Part shown: piece after piece, positions 5,818-14,214 of the stretch | Numbering within the stretch: position 1 is the stretch's first letter | How the letters are laid out: the number at the start of each line of letters is the position of its first letter | Assembly: GCA_052147395.1 (NCBI GenBank) | Contig: JBKQKS010000310.1 | Location: 1 to 14,739 of the forward strand | Reading direction: 5' to 3' | From: Roseiarcus sp052147395 | Lineage (GTDB): Bacteria > Pseudomonadota > Alphaproteobacteria > Rhizobiales > Beijerinckiaceae | Length of the DNA stretch: 14,739 bases | Position numbers and translations under genes: made by a program | The notes under the pieces: generated by a model | What the model was told of the DNA's origin: nothing | Database searches by the model: none | Seen by the model: only the letters and a program-made list of their open reading frames with translations

Positions 5818-8800
5818 ATGACCTTGTTCACCGGCCCCACCGCGATCGCCATATCCATCGGCTACGTCGGGCTGCTGTTCTTCATCGCCTGGTACGGCGA
5901 CCGGGGAGGGCGGCGGTTGTTGACGGGGCCGCGGCGCGCTCTGGTCTACGCGCTGAGCCTCGCGGTCTATTGCACCTCGTGGACCTATTACGGCTCGGTC
6001 GGCCTCGCCTCCGAGCGCGGGATCGACTTCCTGCCAATCTACATCGGCCCGATCCTCGTCATCGGGTTCGGCTCGCGGCTCATCGAGCGCATCGCCCAGC
6101 TGGCGCGCGACCAGAATCTGACGACCGTCGCCGACTTCATCTCGGCCCGCTACGGCAAGTCGCAGGCGGTGGCGTCGATTGCCGCGCTCATCGCGCTGAT
6201 GGCCTCGGCGCCCTATATCGCGCTGCAATTGCGCGCGATCACCGAGACCGTGCTGATGGTGCTCGGCGCCTTCGACCACGGAACGCTCGAGCACGGGGGG
6301 CCGGCGCCGCTGTTCTCGCTCGTCGCCGCCGCGCTGCTCGCCGTGTTCGCCATGGCGTTCGGCACCAGGCGCATCGATCCGACCGAACATCAGCACGGCC
6401 TCATCCTCGCCATCGCCGCCGAATCGCTGGTGAAACTCGTCGCCTTCCTCATCGTCGGCGCTTTCGTGGTCTGGGGGCTGGTCGGCGGTCTGGACGACCT
6501 GTCGAAACTCGCGCGGGCGCCGCGGATCGCCGAGATTTTGGGGACGACCCCCGATCCCTTCGACTGGACGATGATGACGCTGTTGTCGGCAAGCGCGATC
6601 CTGCTGCTGCCGCGCCAGTTCCATGTCTCGATCGTCGAGTGCCGCGACAAGCGCGATATCGCGGCGGCGGCGACCCTGTTCCCGATCTATCTCGTTCTCA
6701 TCAATCTGTTCGTCATCCCGCTCGCCATCGCCGGGCTGACGTTGTTTCCCGATGGAGCGGTCGACCGCGACGCGACAGTGCTCGCCCTGCCGTTGCAGGC
6801 CGGCGCGCGCGGCGTCGCGCTGTTCACGATGCTCGGCGGCGTGTCGGCCGCGACCGCCATGGTGATCGTCGACAGCGTCGCGCTCGCGATCACCGTCTCC
6901 AACGATCTGGTGATGCCGATCCTGCTGCGCCGGCGCCGTGGGCCGGCGACCGCGGCCGCGGGCGAGATCGGGCTCAAGGTGCTCTCGATTCGCCGCACGG
7001 CCATCGTGTTCGTGATCGGCATCGGCTATCTCTACGCGCTGTTCGCGAGCCAGGCGGCCCTGGCGGCGATCGGCCTCTTGTCGTTCGCGGCCATAGCGCA
7101 GATCCTGCCCGCCTTTCTCGGCGCGCTGTTCTGGCGGCGCGGCTCGGCGCGCGGCGCTGCAGCGGGCATGATCGTCGGCTCGCTGGTCTGGTTCTACGTG
7201 CAGTTCCTGCCCTCGCTCGCCGCCGAGGGCCCGCTCGCCGAGCTGATTGCGCGCGGCCCGCTCGGCATCGCCTGGCTCCGCCCCGCGGCGCTCATCGGGT
7301 TCACCCATTTCCCGCTCGCCGGCGGCGTCGCGCTGTCGCTTTCCGCCAATCTCGTCGCATTCATAGCCTTCTCTCTGACGCGCGAGCCCAATCCGCTGGA
7401 GCGCACCCAGGCGGCGGCGTTCGTCGGGGTCGACGGCGGCGGCAAGGCGCAGGCGTTTCGGCTCTGGCGCGCTTCGGCGACGGTCGGCGACATCGAGGCG
7501 ACCGTCGCCCGCTATCTCGGCGGCGCGCGGGCGCGCAAGGCGTTCGAGGCGTTCTACGCCGAACGCCGCGAGCGCCCGAGCGCGAGCGCCGAGGCCGACG
7601 CGCTGCTGATCCGCCATGCCGAACATCTGCTCGCGCCGGCGATCGGCGCCACGACCTCGCGGCTCGTGCTGTCGCTGCTGCTGAGCCGCCGCGCGATGTC
7701 GGGAAAGTCGGCGCTGAAACTGCTCGACGACGCTTCGGCGGCGATCCAGTCGAGCCGCGACCAGCTCCAGCACGCGCTCGACCATGCGCGCCAGGGAATC
7801 ACCGTGTTCGATTCCAATCTGCTGTTGACCGCCTGGAATCGCGAGTTCCAGGAGCTGTTCGACCTGCCGGCGAGCCTGATGCGCGTTGGCGTCGGGCTCG
7901 ACGAAATGGTGCGCTTCAACGCCGGCCGCGGCGCCTACGGGCCGGGCTCATCGGATGACTTCGTCGCCGAGCGCATCGCGAGCCTGCTCGACGACGACGA
8001 ACCGATGCGCCTGAAGCTCTACCCCTCGCAGCGCGTGATCGAAATCCGCTCGGCGCGCCTGCCTGACGGAGGCATCGTCACCACTTACACCGACGTGACA
8101 CAGACGGTCGCGGTCGAAGAGGAACTCGCCGCGTCCAACGAACGGTTGGAACGGCGGGTCCAGGAACGCACCGCCGAGCTCGAGCGGCTCAATGCGGAAC
8201 TCGAGCGCGCGCGCGTCACCGCCGAGAACGCCAACGTTTCCAAGACCCGATTCCTCGCCGCCGCGGGCCACGACGTGCTGCAGCCGCTCAACGCCGCGCG
8301 GCTCTATGCGAGCTCGCTCACCGAGGCCGCCGCCGACGCGAGCCCGGAGGAGCGAATGGGGCTGGCGCGCAACGTCGATGCCTCCCTGGAGGCGGTCGAG
8401 GAGATTCTCGGCGCGCTGCTCGACATTTCCCGGCTCGACGCCGGCGCGACCAGGCCAGAGATCGCCGACGTCGCCGTGCGCGAGCTGTTCCGCCTGCTCG
8501 AGATCGAGTTCTGCCAGCTCGCGCGCGCGAAAGGGCTCATGCTCACGTTCATGCCCAGCCGACTCGTCTTACGCACCGATCGGCGGCTGATGCGACGACT
8601 GCTGCAGAATTTCGTCTCCAACGCCATCAAATACACGCCAAAGGGCCGCGTGCTGGTCGGCTGCCGCCGACAGAACGGATCAGCGCGCATAGAAGTGTGG
8701 GATACTGGGATAGGCGTGCCTGCGAACAAGCACCGCGCGATCTTCGAGGAATTCCTGCGCCTCGATCAGGGGGCGCGCGCGGCGCGGGGCTTGGGGCTGG

Positions 8801-9345
8801 GCCTGTCGATCGTGCAACGGCTAGGCCGCGTGCTCGACCATCCGATCGGCGTGCATTCGACGCCGGGCAAGGGCTCGGTGTTCTCGGTCGTAGCGCCCCT
8901 CGCCGACCGTCTCGCGCCAACGCACGTCGACACGCTGCAAACGCAATCGGCGCGCAATGGAGCATCGCTTTCCGGCCTCACGGTGCTCGCGATCGACAAC
9001 GAGCCCGCGGTGCTCGAAGGCATGCGGCTGTTGTTCGAGAAATGGGGCTGCAAGGTTGCGACCGCCGCCGGCCTCGAGACGGCGCTGAGGAGAGTCGATC
9101 CCGTCCCCGGTATCATCGTCGCCGACTATCATCTCGACGGCGGCGATGGTCTCGAGGCGATCACGGCGCTGCGCGGCAGGCTCGGGTTGCACACGCCGGC
9201 GATCCTCGTCACCGCGGACCGCAGCGCGGAAGTGCGCGACGCCGCGCGTTCCCTCGACGTCGAAATTCTCAACAAGCCGGTCAAGCCCGCGCCCCTGCGT
9301 GCGTTGCTGTCGCGCTGCCTTGCCCTCAACGCCGCAGCGGAATAG
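5818..9345 (+). CDS. SLC5/STAC-type hybrid sensor histidine kinase with C-terminal receiver
   Basis: An inner-membrane hybrid kinase of 1175 residues. Residues 1 to about 520 are a sodium:solute symporter-like (SLC5) domain with about 13 membrane spans, including YCTSWTYYGSVGLASERGID and LTTVADFISARYGKSQ. A STAC-like linker covers about 520-640 and a PAS domain about 650-763 (HARQGITVFD). A coiled coil (766-804) leads to the HisKA box AAAGHDVLQPLNAARLY with phosphorylated His818. The ATPase domain has Asn931/Asn935 (QNFVSNAIKYTPKG), the G1 box DTGIGVP from Asp962 and a glycine-rich GLGLGLSIV. The receiver has Asp1060, phospho-acceptor Asp1103 (VADYHLDGGDG) and Lys1153 (NKPVKP). The architecture resembles CbrA plus a receiver, as in Pseudomonas ErcS'-type kinases. 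ATG 5818 is preferred because TAAAG lies 8 nt before it; ATG 5812 is an alternative. The frame is open back to 5593, but that part is R/P/S-rich and outside the family. No separate response regulator is visible nearby. The transported or sensed compound is unknown. Confidence 0.93.
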   Translation: MTLFTGPTAIAISIGYVGLLFFIAWYGDRGGRRLLTGPRRALVYALSLAVYCTSWTYYGSVGLASERGIDFLPIYIGPILVIGFGSRLIERIAQLARDQNLTTVADFISARYGKSQAVASIAALIALMASAPYIALQLRAITETVLMVLGAFDHGTLEHGGPAPLFSLVAAALLAVFAMAFGTRRIDPTEHQHGLILAIAAESLVKLVAFLIVGAFVVWGLVGGLDDLSKLARAPRIAEILGTTPDPFDWTMMTLLSASAILLLPRQFHVSIVECRDKRDIAAAATLFPIYLVLINLFVIPLAIAGLTLFPDGAVDRDATVLALPLQAGARGVALFTMLGGVSAATAMVIVDSVALAITVSNDLVMPILLRRRRGPATAAAGEIGLKVLSIRRTAIVFVIGIGYLYALFASQAALAAIGLLSFAAIAQILPAFLGALFWRRGSARGAAAGMIVGSLVWFYVQFLPSLAAEGPLAELIARGPLGIAWLRPAALIGFTHFPLAGGVALSLSANLVAFIAFSLTREPNPLERTQAAAFVGVDGGGKAQAFRLWRASATVGDIEATVARYLGGARARKAFEAFYAERRERPSASAEADALLIRHAEHLLAPAIGATTSRLVLSLLLSRRAMSGKSALKLLDDASAAIQSSRDQLQHALDHARQGITVFDSNLLLTAWNREFQELFDLPASLMRVGVGLDEMVRFNAGRGAYGPGSSDDFVAERIASLLDDDEPMRLKLYPSQRVIEIRSARLPDGGIVTTYTDVTQTVAVEEELAASNERLERRVQERTAELERLNAELERARVTAENANVSKTRFLAAAGHDVLQPLNAARLYASSLTEAAADASPEERMGLARNVDASLEAVEEILGALLDISRLDAGATRPEIADVAVRELFRLLEIEFCQLARAKGLMLTFMPSRLVLRTDRRLMRRLLQNFVSNAIKYTPKGRVLVGCRRQNGSARIEVWDTGIGVPANKHRAIFEEFLRLDQGARAARGLGLGLSIVQRLGRVLDHPIGVHSTPGKGSVFSVVAPLADRLAPTHVDTLQTQSARNGASLSGLTVLAIDNEPAVLEGMRLLFEKWGCKVATAAGLETALRRVDPVPGIIVADYHLDGGDGLEAITALRGRLGLHTPAILVTADRSAEVRDAARSLDVEILNKPVKPAPLRALLSRCLALNAAAE

Positions 9346-9391
9346 GACCCGTCCGCGGCCCCGAAGCCGCCCCGCTGTCCGAGAGACCTTC

Positions 9392-10405
9392 ATGACCGCC
9401 CCCCGCCCGTTCGACGACATCCGTACGCTGTTTTCCGCCTTGCCCGGCCCCCACGAGGCCGCGGTCGCTGCAGCGCGCGAACGCCAGGCGCAACTGACCA
9501 AGCCCGCCGGCTCGCTCGGCCGCCTCGAGGAGATCGCCGTATTCCTCGCCGCCTGGCAGGGCGGGCAGCCGCACGTGAATGAGCCGCTGATGGCGGTGTT
9601 CGCCGGCAATCACGGCGTCACGGCGGAGGGCGTTTCGCCGTTTCCGCCCTCGGTGACCGCGGCGATGGTCGCCAACTTCACCCACGGCGGCGCCGCGATC
9701 AACCAGATCTGCAAGACCTTCGACATCTCGCTCAAGGTCTACGAGCTCGCGCTCGAACAGCCGACCGGGAATATCGCCCGCGAGCCGGCGATGGACGAGC
9801 GAACCTGCGCGGCGACGATGGCGTTCGGCATGGAGGCGCTCGCCTCCAGGCCGGACGTGCTGTGCCTCGGCGAGATGGGCATCGGCAATACCACGGCCGC
9901 GGCGGCGATCTATCATGCGCTCTACGGCGGCGAGGCGGAGGACTGGGTCGGCCTCGGCACGGGCGTCGACGACGAGGGCCTGAAGCGCAAGGCGGACGCC
10001 GTGCGCCGCGCCGTGGCGCTGCATCGCGAGTATTTGTCCGATCCGCTCGAAGTGCTGGCGCGGCTCGGCGGTCGCGAGATCGCGGCAATGGCGGGCGCGA
10101 TCCTCGCCGCGCGCACCCAGAGGACCCCGGTGGTGCTCGACGGCTTCGTCGTGTGCTCGGCCGCCGCCGTTTTGCACGCGATCGACCCGAGCGCGCTCGA
10201 CCACTGCCTAGCCGGCCATGTGTCGCAAGAGCGCGCGCACCGCGAAGCTTTGAAGCGGCTCGGCAAGGCGCCGCTGCTCGACCTCGGCATGCGGCTCGGC
10301 GAGGGCTCGGGCGCGGGCCTCGCGGTCGGCCTGCTGAAGGCCGCCGTCGCCTGCCATAACGGCATGGCGACCTTCGCTGAAGCCGGAGTCGCGGGCAAGG
10401 AATAG
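9392..10405 (+). CDS. cobT: Nicotinate-nucleotide--dimethylbenzimidazole phosphoribosyltransferase
   Basis: Transfers the phosphoribosyl group of nicotinate mononucleotide to 5,6-dimethylbenzimidazole, making alpha-ribazole phosphate for the lower ligand of cobalamin; a cytosolic enzyme. Its 337 residues match the family length. Visible are the N-terminal LTKPAGSLGRLEEIA, FAGNHGVTAEGVSPFPPSVT, the glycine-rich GEMGIGNTTAAAAI, LDGFVVCSAAAVLHAIDP, and the C-terminal LGMRLGEGSGAGLA, where Glu304 aligns with the catalytic base of the Salmonella enzyme. The same enzyme is called CobU in the Pseudomonas denitrificans naming. The start is ATG 9392 with only a weak GAGAG before it. The gene begins 46 nt after the hybrid kinase and ends 2 nt before the membrane protein gene, so the three may be co-transcribed. 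No cobalamin riboswitch is seen upstream. No key residue appears to be missing. Confidence 0.96.
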   Translation: MTAPRPFDDIRTLFSALPGPHEAAVAAARERQAQLTKPAGSLGRLEEIAVFLAAWQGGQPHVNEPLMAVFAGNHGVTAEGVSPFPPSVTAAMVANFTHGGAAINQICKTFDISLKVYELALEQPTGNIAREPAMDERTCAATMAFGMEALASRPDVLCLGEMGIGNTTAAAAIYHALYGGEAEDWVGLGTGVDDEGLKRKADAVRRAVALHREYLSDPLEVLARLGGREIAAMAGAILAARTQRTPVVLDGFVVCSAAAVLHAIDPSALDHCLAGHVSQERAHREALKRLGKAPLLDLGMRLGEGSGAGLAVGLLKAAVACHNGMATFAEAGVAGKE

Positions 10406-10407
10406 CC

Positions 10408-11475
10408 GTGCCGACGCCGTTCACCGACGAGGACCTAGACGCCGCCGTCGCCGCCGGCGTCCTCGGCGCCGAGGCGGCGAACGGCCTTCGCGCCTTCGTC
10501 GAGAAGCGACGCGCGACGCCGCTCGCCGACGAGGAATCGTTCCGGCTGCTCACCGGCTTCAACGACATTTTCGTCGCGCTGGCGATCGTGATGGTGCTCG
10601 TCGCGCTCGGCTGGCTGGTCCGCGGCGTCGGGCCGCCTGGCCATGTCGTGAGTTGGGCCCTGGTCGCGGCCGCGAGCTGGGCGCTCGCCGAATTCTTCAC
10701 CAAGCGTCGCCGCATGGCGTTACCGAGCCTGGTGCTGCTCGTCGCCTTCGTCGGCGCCGCTCTCGACCTTGCATTCGGCGCAGCGGGGATCATTCAGAAC
10801 CTCACGGGCGCAACATTCGGCGGCGGGGGAGCGATCCTCGGCGGCGCCTTCGGGGTCTTCGCGGCATGGCTGCACTGGCGCCGGTTCCACGTCCCGATCA
10901 CGGTTGCGGCGGGGGTCGCCGCGGCCGCTTTCGGCCTCGTCGGCGCGCTCGAGATCACCGGACACGGCGACCGCTCGGCGCTGCCGGCGATGGCGGGGAT
11001 GGGGCTCGTCGCCTTCGGCCTCGCGCTCTGGTGGGACGCGAGCGACCGCGAGCGCAAGACGCGCCGCGCCGATGTCGCGTTCTGGTTGCATCTGACCGCC
11101 GCGCCGCTCATCGTCCATCCCGCCTTCGCGATGCTCGGCCTCAGCGGCTTGTCGCTGCTCTCCGGGATCGGGCCGAATGTCTCCCCCGACGCCGAGTTTC
11201 GCGGCGCCGCGCTCGCCGTGGCGCTCTACGCCGCGCTCGCGTTCGTCGCGCTCATCGTCGACCGCCGCGCGCTGATGGTGTCGGCGCTCGCCTACCTGCT
11301 CTTTGCAATGAACGCGTTCTTCCGCTCGAGCGGCGCGCTGACGTCGAGTTTCGCGCTCTCGGCGCTCATCGCCGGCGCCGGCCTGCTTCTCATCGCTGCC
11401 TTCTGGTCCGCCGCGCGCCGGCTCGCGCTCGGCCTCGTCCCCGCGCGCATCCGCGCGCTCGTGCCAGGCGCCTGA
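10408..11475 (+). CDS. Polytopic membrane protein, DUF2157-like layout
   Basis: A 355-residue protein of unknown function. A soluble N-terminus of about 50 residues (FTDEDLDAAVAAGVLGAEAA and an acidic/basic stretch) is followed by about ten hydrophobic membrane-spanning segments with short loops. This layout, a small helical N-terminus before many spans, resembles DUF2157 proteins, but I do not see a decisive motif and the family is uncertain. GTG 10408 is used: AAGGA at 10397-10401 sits inside the cobT 3' end with a 6-nt spacer, and the gene begins 2 nt after the cobT stop, indicating translational coupling. Coupling alone does not show a role in cobalamin metabolism. The C-terminal residues ARRLALGLVPARIRALVPGA are basic and probably cytoplasmic. 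No enzyme or transport signature was recognised. Confidence 0.85.
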   Translation: MPTPFTDEDLDAAVAAGVLGAEAANGLRAFVEKRRATPLADEESFRLLTGFNDIFVALAIVMVLVALGWLVRGVGPPGHVVSWALVAAASWALAEFFTKRRRMALPSLVLLVAFVGAALDLAFGAAGIIQNLTGATFGGGGAILGGAFGVFAAWLHWRRFHVPITVAAGVAAAAFGLVGALEITGHGDRSALPAMAGMGLVAFGLALWWDASDRERKTRRADVAFWLHLTAAPLIVHPAFAMLGLSGLSLLSGIGPNVSPDAEFRGAALAVALYAALAFVALIVDRRALMVSALAYLLFAMNAFFRSSGALTSSFALSALIAGAGLLLIAAFWSAARRLALGLVPARIRALVPGA

Positions 11476-11479
11476 GAAA

Positions 11480-11491
11480 TTCCTCGAGGAA
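11480..11491. other. 12-bp perfect palindrome after the membrane protein gene
   Basis: TTCCTCGAGGAA lies 4 nt beyond the stop codon, in the 90-bp gap before the DUF2786 gene. With no loop and no T tract it is a poor terminator; a protein-binding site for the downstream operon is possible. Confidence 0.25.
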
Positions 11492-11565
11492 ACTCGCGGC
11501 GACGAGGGCGGTCGGGCGGCGAATCAGCTAGCATTGCCGGACTTGGCGACGACAGCGAGGCGAAT

Positions 11566-13326
11566 GTGACCGCGGTGCGAAAAACCCGTGAGGACCCGGT
11601 CGAAGCGCGGGCGCGAAAAATCACCGCCTCGATCGCCGAGCTCACTTTGAAGGCGATGCCCTATGGCTCGCGGGCCGCGATCCAGGAGTCGGTGTCCAAA
11701 TGGCTCTCCCGTGCAGCGCCGCCGCGCGACGCGGCCGACGCCGAACGGCTGCATCAGGAAGCGGCCACGCTGGCGGTCGAGCTCGCGCTGCACGCGCCCT
11801 CTATGAGCGGCCAGACGCCGCTCGACCGGCTCGTGCGCGACATGAAAATCGCGAGCGGCGACGAAGCGACGGCGCTCGTGAGCCTGCGCAAAGCGAAAAT
11901 CACGCTGCTCAACATCATCGCGCCGGTGCGCGACGCCGTCTACATGGCCAAGGACCTCGCGAGCGGCAAGACGTTCATGCTCTACGAGGAGCGGCTAGCC
12001 CCGGCCGCGATCGGCCTCGACCTCGGAGCGCGCGTCGCCGCGATCGGCGACGGCCTCTTCGTTTTCGCCGGGCCGACGCTGCTCGTCGATCCGAAGTCCG
12101 AAACCTGCCGCGCTTTCGTCCGCCCCGGCCTCGGTCTGACCAACGATCAGCGTTGCGCCGCACAGGTCTACCGCGATTATTTTCGCGGGCGCGGCGCGTC
12201 CCGCCTCGACATGCACTTGGCGGCCAAGCGGGAAAAGGCCGTGCAATCGTTCCCGGACGAAGAGCTCGACGCTTTCGTGCGCGTTTGGGCGGAACGCGGC
12301 GAGGGCGCGGCGCCGACCGGCGACGCGCTCGGCGACGTACGCAATTTCGCGTGTGAAAAGCGGCTTCTTTCGGCAGTGGTGTCCAGCGTGGAAATGCGCG
12401 CCGCGGGCCTTACCAGGCTCGCCCAAGTCTATCGCGAGGTCGCCGCGATCCAAATCGAGACGATGCGTCGCCGCGCGCAGGCCGGCATCCGCCCGAGAAA
12501 CGACATCGACCGGGTGCTCGGCATTCTGCAAAGCCGGGCGGACGAGAGCCGCGTAGCGCGCGCGAGCCTCGATCTGTTCCTCGAGCTCGGGGCGCGCTTC
12601 GGGCAGGCGACCCAACGGACCACCGCGACGGGCGAGGACCTGCAGCGCGTCATCGACCGGATTCGGGCTTTGCGCGCCAAGACCACGGCGCAGGGCTGCA
12701 CCGAGCAGGAGGCGCTCGCGGCGGCGGCCAAGGTCGCCGAACTGCTCGAGCGCTACGGCCTGTCGCTCAGCGAGCTCGACATCCGCAAGCAGGCCTGCGA
12801 GGGCTTTGGGGTCGACACCGGCCGCAAGAAGCAGGCGCCGCAGGACCGCTGTGTGCCGACGATCGCGCATTTCTGCGATTGCAAAGCTTGGGAGGAGAAG
12901 ACCCCCGAAGGCGCGATAAGATTCGTGTTCTTCGGCCTGCCGGCCGACGTCGAGGCCGCACGCTATCTCTACGACCTCGTCGGCGTCACGTTCGACACCG
13001 AGACGGCGAGCTTCAAGAACGGCGAGGTGTTTTCGAAATTCGACGCCGTCCAGCGGCGCGGGGCCGTCAACTCGTTCCAGATCGGGCTCGCCAACGGCAT
13101 CGATACCAAGCTCGACAAGCTCAAGTCCGATCGCCAGGCGGCGATGCGCAAATCCACCGGCCGCGATCTCGAGCCGATCAAGACCTCGGTGATCGACGAC
13201 GAGCTCGACAAGCTCGGCATGCGCTTCGAGCGCAAAGTGCGCCGGCGCCGCCGCGTCGTCGTCGACGCCTTCGAAGCCGGCCGCGACGCCGGCCGGAAGT
13301 TCGAAATTCACCCAGGGCTCGAATGA
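11566..13326 (+). CDS. DUF2786-domain protein with long unrecognised N-terminus
   Basis: A 586-residue protein of unknown function. Residues about 362-407 match DUF2786: a leading helix (LQRVIDRIRALRAKTT), then TEQEALAAAAKVAELLERYG and LSLSELDI. Residues about 430-515 resemble the domain that usually follows it, with FGLPADVEAARYLYDLV and SFQIGLANGI. The first 330 residues are mostly helical; around 125-172 a beta-rich stretch (MAKDLASGKTFMLYEE, GARVAAIGDGLFVFAGP) interrupts. I recognise no catalytic motif there. Cysteines at 429, 437 and 439 (RCVPTIAHFCDC) might bind metal, which is speculation. The C-terminus is very basic (ERKVRRRRRVVVD), suiting nucleic-acid contact. GTG 11566 has GAGG 5 nt upstream. 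The stop overlaps the vsr start (ATGA), so the two are translationally coupled. DUF2786 proteins are common in phages and mobile DNA, but here codon use matches the neighbours. Confidence 0.85.
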   Translation: MTAVRKTREDPVEARARKITASIAELTLKAMPYGSRAAIQESVSKWLSRAAPPRDAADAERLHQEAATLAVELALHAPSMSGQTPLDRLVRDMKIASGDEATALVSLRKAKITLLNIIAPVRDAVYMAKDLASGKTFMLYEERLAPAAIGLDLGARVAAIGDGLFVFAGPTLLVDPKSETCRAFVRPGLGLTNDQRCAAQVYRDYFRGRGASRLDMHLAAKREKAVQSFPDEELDAFVRVWAERGEGAAPTGDALGDVRNFACEKRLLSAVVSSVEMRAAGLTRLAQVYREVAAIQIETMRRRAQAGIRPRNDIDRVLGILQSRADESRVARASLDLFLELGARFGQATQRTTATGEDLQRVIDRIRALRAKTTAQGCTEQEALAAAAKVAELLERYGLSLSELDIRKQACEGFGVDTGRKKQAPQDRCVPTIAHFCDCKAWEEKTPEGAIRFVFFGLPADVEAARYLYDLVGVTFDTETASFKNGEVFSKFDAVQRRGAVNSFQIGLANGIDTKLDKLKSDRQAAMRKSTGRDLEPIKTSVIDDELDKLGMRFERKVRRRRRVVVDAFEAGRDAGRKFEIHPGLE

Positions 13327-13802
13327 CGCGTCGACCCGGCGCCGCAATCCGGCGGCCGACAAAAGAACCCTCGCCCGAGCGCTCGGCGACGATGCGCGCG
13401 GTAAAATCGCGCGACACCGGGCCCGAACTCGCCGTACGCCGGCTCGCCCGGAACATCGCCCCGGGCTACCGCCTCTGCCGCGCCGATCTGCCGGGCAAGC
13501 CGGACATCGCCTACGGACGCGCAAAACTCGCGATCTTCGTCCATGGCTGCTTCTGGCATGGCCACGACTGCCCGCGCGGCGCGCGCATGCCGAAGACCAA
13601 CCGCCCCTACTGGCAGGATAAGATCGGGCGCAACCGCGCCCGCGACGCCGCGCATGTCTCGGCGCTCGAGGCGCTCGGCTGGCGCGCGCTCACGATCTAC
13701 GAATGCGAACTCAAAGACCCCGAGGCGCTGCAACGAAAACTCGGCGCGGCGCTTGCACGACATTCCGGAGCGCTTGCATCGCGCCCTCGGGCGCTGCATT
13801 GA
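13323..13802 (+). CDS. vsr: Very short patch repair (Vsr) mismatch endonuclease
   Basis: A 159-residue Vsr-type endonuclease, which nicks beside T:G mismatches arising from deamination of 5-methylcytosine. Motifs appear in order: ATMRAVKSRDTGPELAVRRL, YRLCRADLPGKPDIAY with catalytic Asp61, IFVHGCFWHGHDC with His74, Cys76, His79, His81 and Cys83, TNRPYWQDKIGRNRARD, and LGWRALTIYECEL with Cys128. These align residue for residue with E. coli Asp51, His64, Cys66, His69, His71, Cys73 and Cys117, so the active site and structural zinc site look intact. The protein carries about ten extra N-terminal residues. ATG 13323 overlaps the stop of the DUF2786 gene by four bases. Vsr genes usually sit beside a DNA cytosine-5 methyltransferase; none is found in this window, so it is either an orphan or works with a distant methylase. 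Related proteins of this fold also act as plain nicking enzymes. Confidence 0.94.
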   Translation: MTRRPGAAIRRPTKEPSPERSATMRAVKSRDTGPELAVRRLARNIAPGYRLCRADLPGKPDIAYGRAKLAIFVHGCFWHGHDCPRGARMPKTNRPYWQDKIGRNRARDAAHVSALEALGWRALTIYECELKDPEALQRKLGAALARHSGALASRPRALH

Positions 13803-13875
13803 GCCAAAAGTCGAAGCTCCTCTCGGACCGCCCCGATGACGATCGTCGGGCTCGCCGCGCGCGGTTGCCGGCGCA

Positions 13876-14214
13876 TCATTCGGCCGCGCGGACGCGATCG
13901 CTCTCCATCCAGCGCCGCGCGCCAAAAATGCCGGCGACCAGCCCGGGAACGAAGAGATCGACGCCGAGCGCCGGCCACGCCAGATTGAAGCCGGCGCCGT
14001 CGATGACGACGTCGGCAAGGTCCGCATCGCGCACGGTCCGCAAGTCCTCGACCAGGGCGACCGGAAAGGCGTAGGCGCAGCCATTGTTCAATTCGAGCAC
14101 GATTCGTCGAGCGCCGACGTCGATCCGCGCCGATTGCGCCCGCGGCGCTCGGACCGCGAGTTCGGCGCCACGCTCATCAGCGGCGTCGAGTTCGGCTTCG
14201 AGAACATCGGCCAT
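13876..14214 (-). CDS. DUF2442-domain protein
   Basis: A 112-residue protein. The DUF2442 domain covers about residues 25-105: ARRIVLELNNGCAYAFPVAL, EDLRTVRDADLADVVID, then GFNLAWPALGVDLFVPGLVA followed by GIFGARRWM, the family's C-terminal signature. Its molecular function is unknown; DUF2442 genes are very often paired with DUF4160 genes and have been suggested to behave like toxin-antitoxin modules, which is not shown here. ATG 14214 has GGAG 7 nt upstream. The gene overlaps the 3' end of a damaged DUF4160 frame by 38 nt, so it was probably the second gene of that pair. It converges on vsr with a 73-nt gap that contains a GACGATCGTC palindrome (13838-13847) but no clear terminator. Confidence 0.85.
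   Translation of the reverse strand: MADVLEAELDAADERGAELAVRAPRAQSARIDVGARRIVLELNNGCAYAFPVALVEDLRTVRDADLADVVIDGAGFNLAWPALGVDLFVPGLVAGIFGARRWMESDRVRAAE

Noticed and set aside
5389..7785. Minus-strand open frame of about 800 codons opposite the kinase
   Set aside because: Its product is an Arg/Glu/Asp/Gln-rich low-complexity string typical of the antisense of GC-rich genes; the plus strand carries a full recognised kinase.
9346..9391. Cobalamin riboswitch before cobT
   Set aside because: The gap is only 46 bp, too short for the aptamer, and no B12-box-like sequence is seen.
11995..13524. Minus-strand open frame of about 509 codons opposite the DUF2786 and vsr genes
   Set aside because: Arg/Asp/Glu/Ala-rich shadow that crosses a gene boundary on the other strand.
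13832..13850. Bidirectional terminator between convergent vsr and DUF2442
   Set aside because: The CCCGA/TCGGG stem around GACGATCGTC is short and has no T tract on either side.
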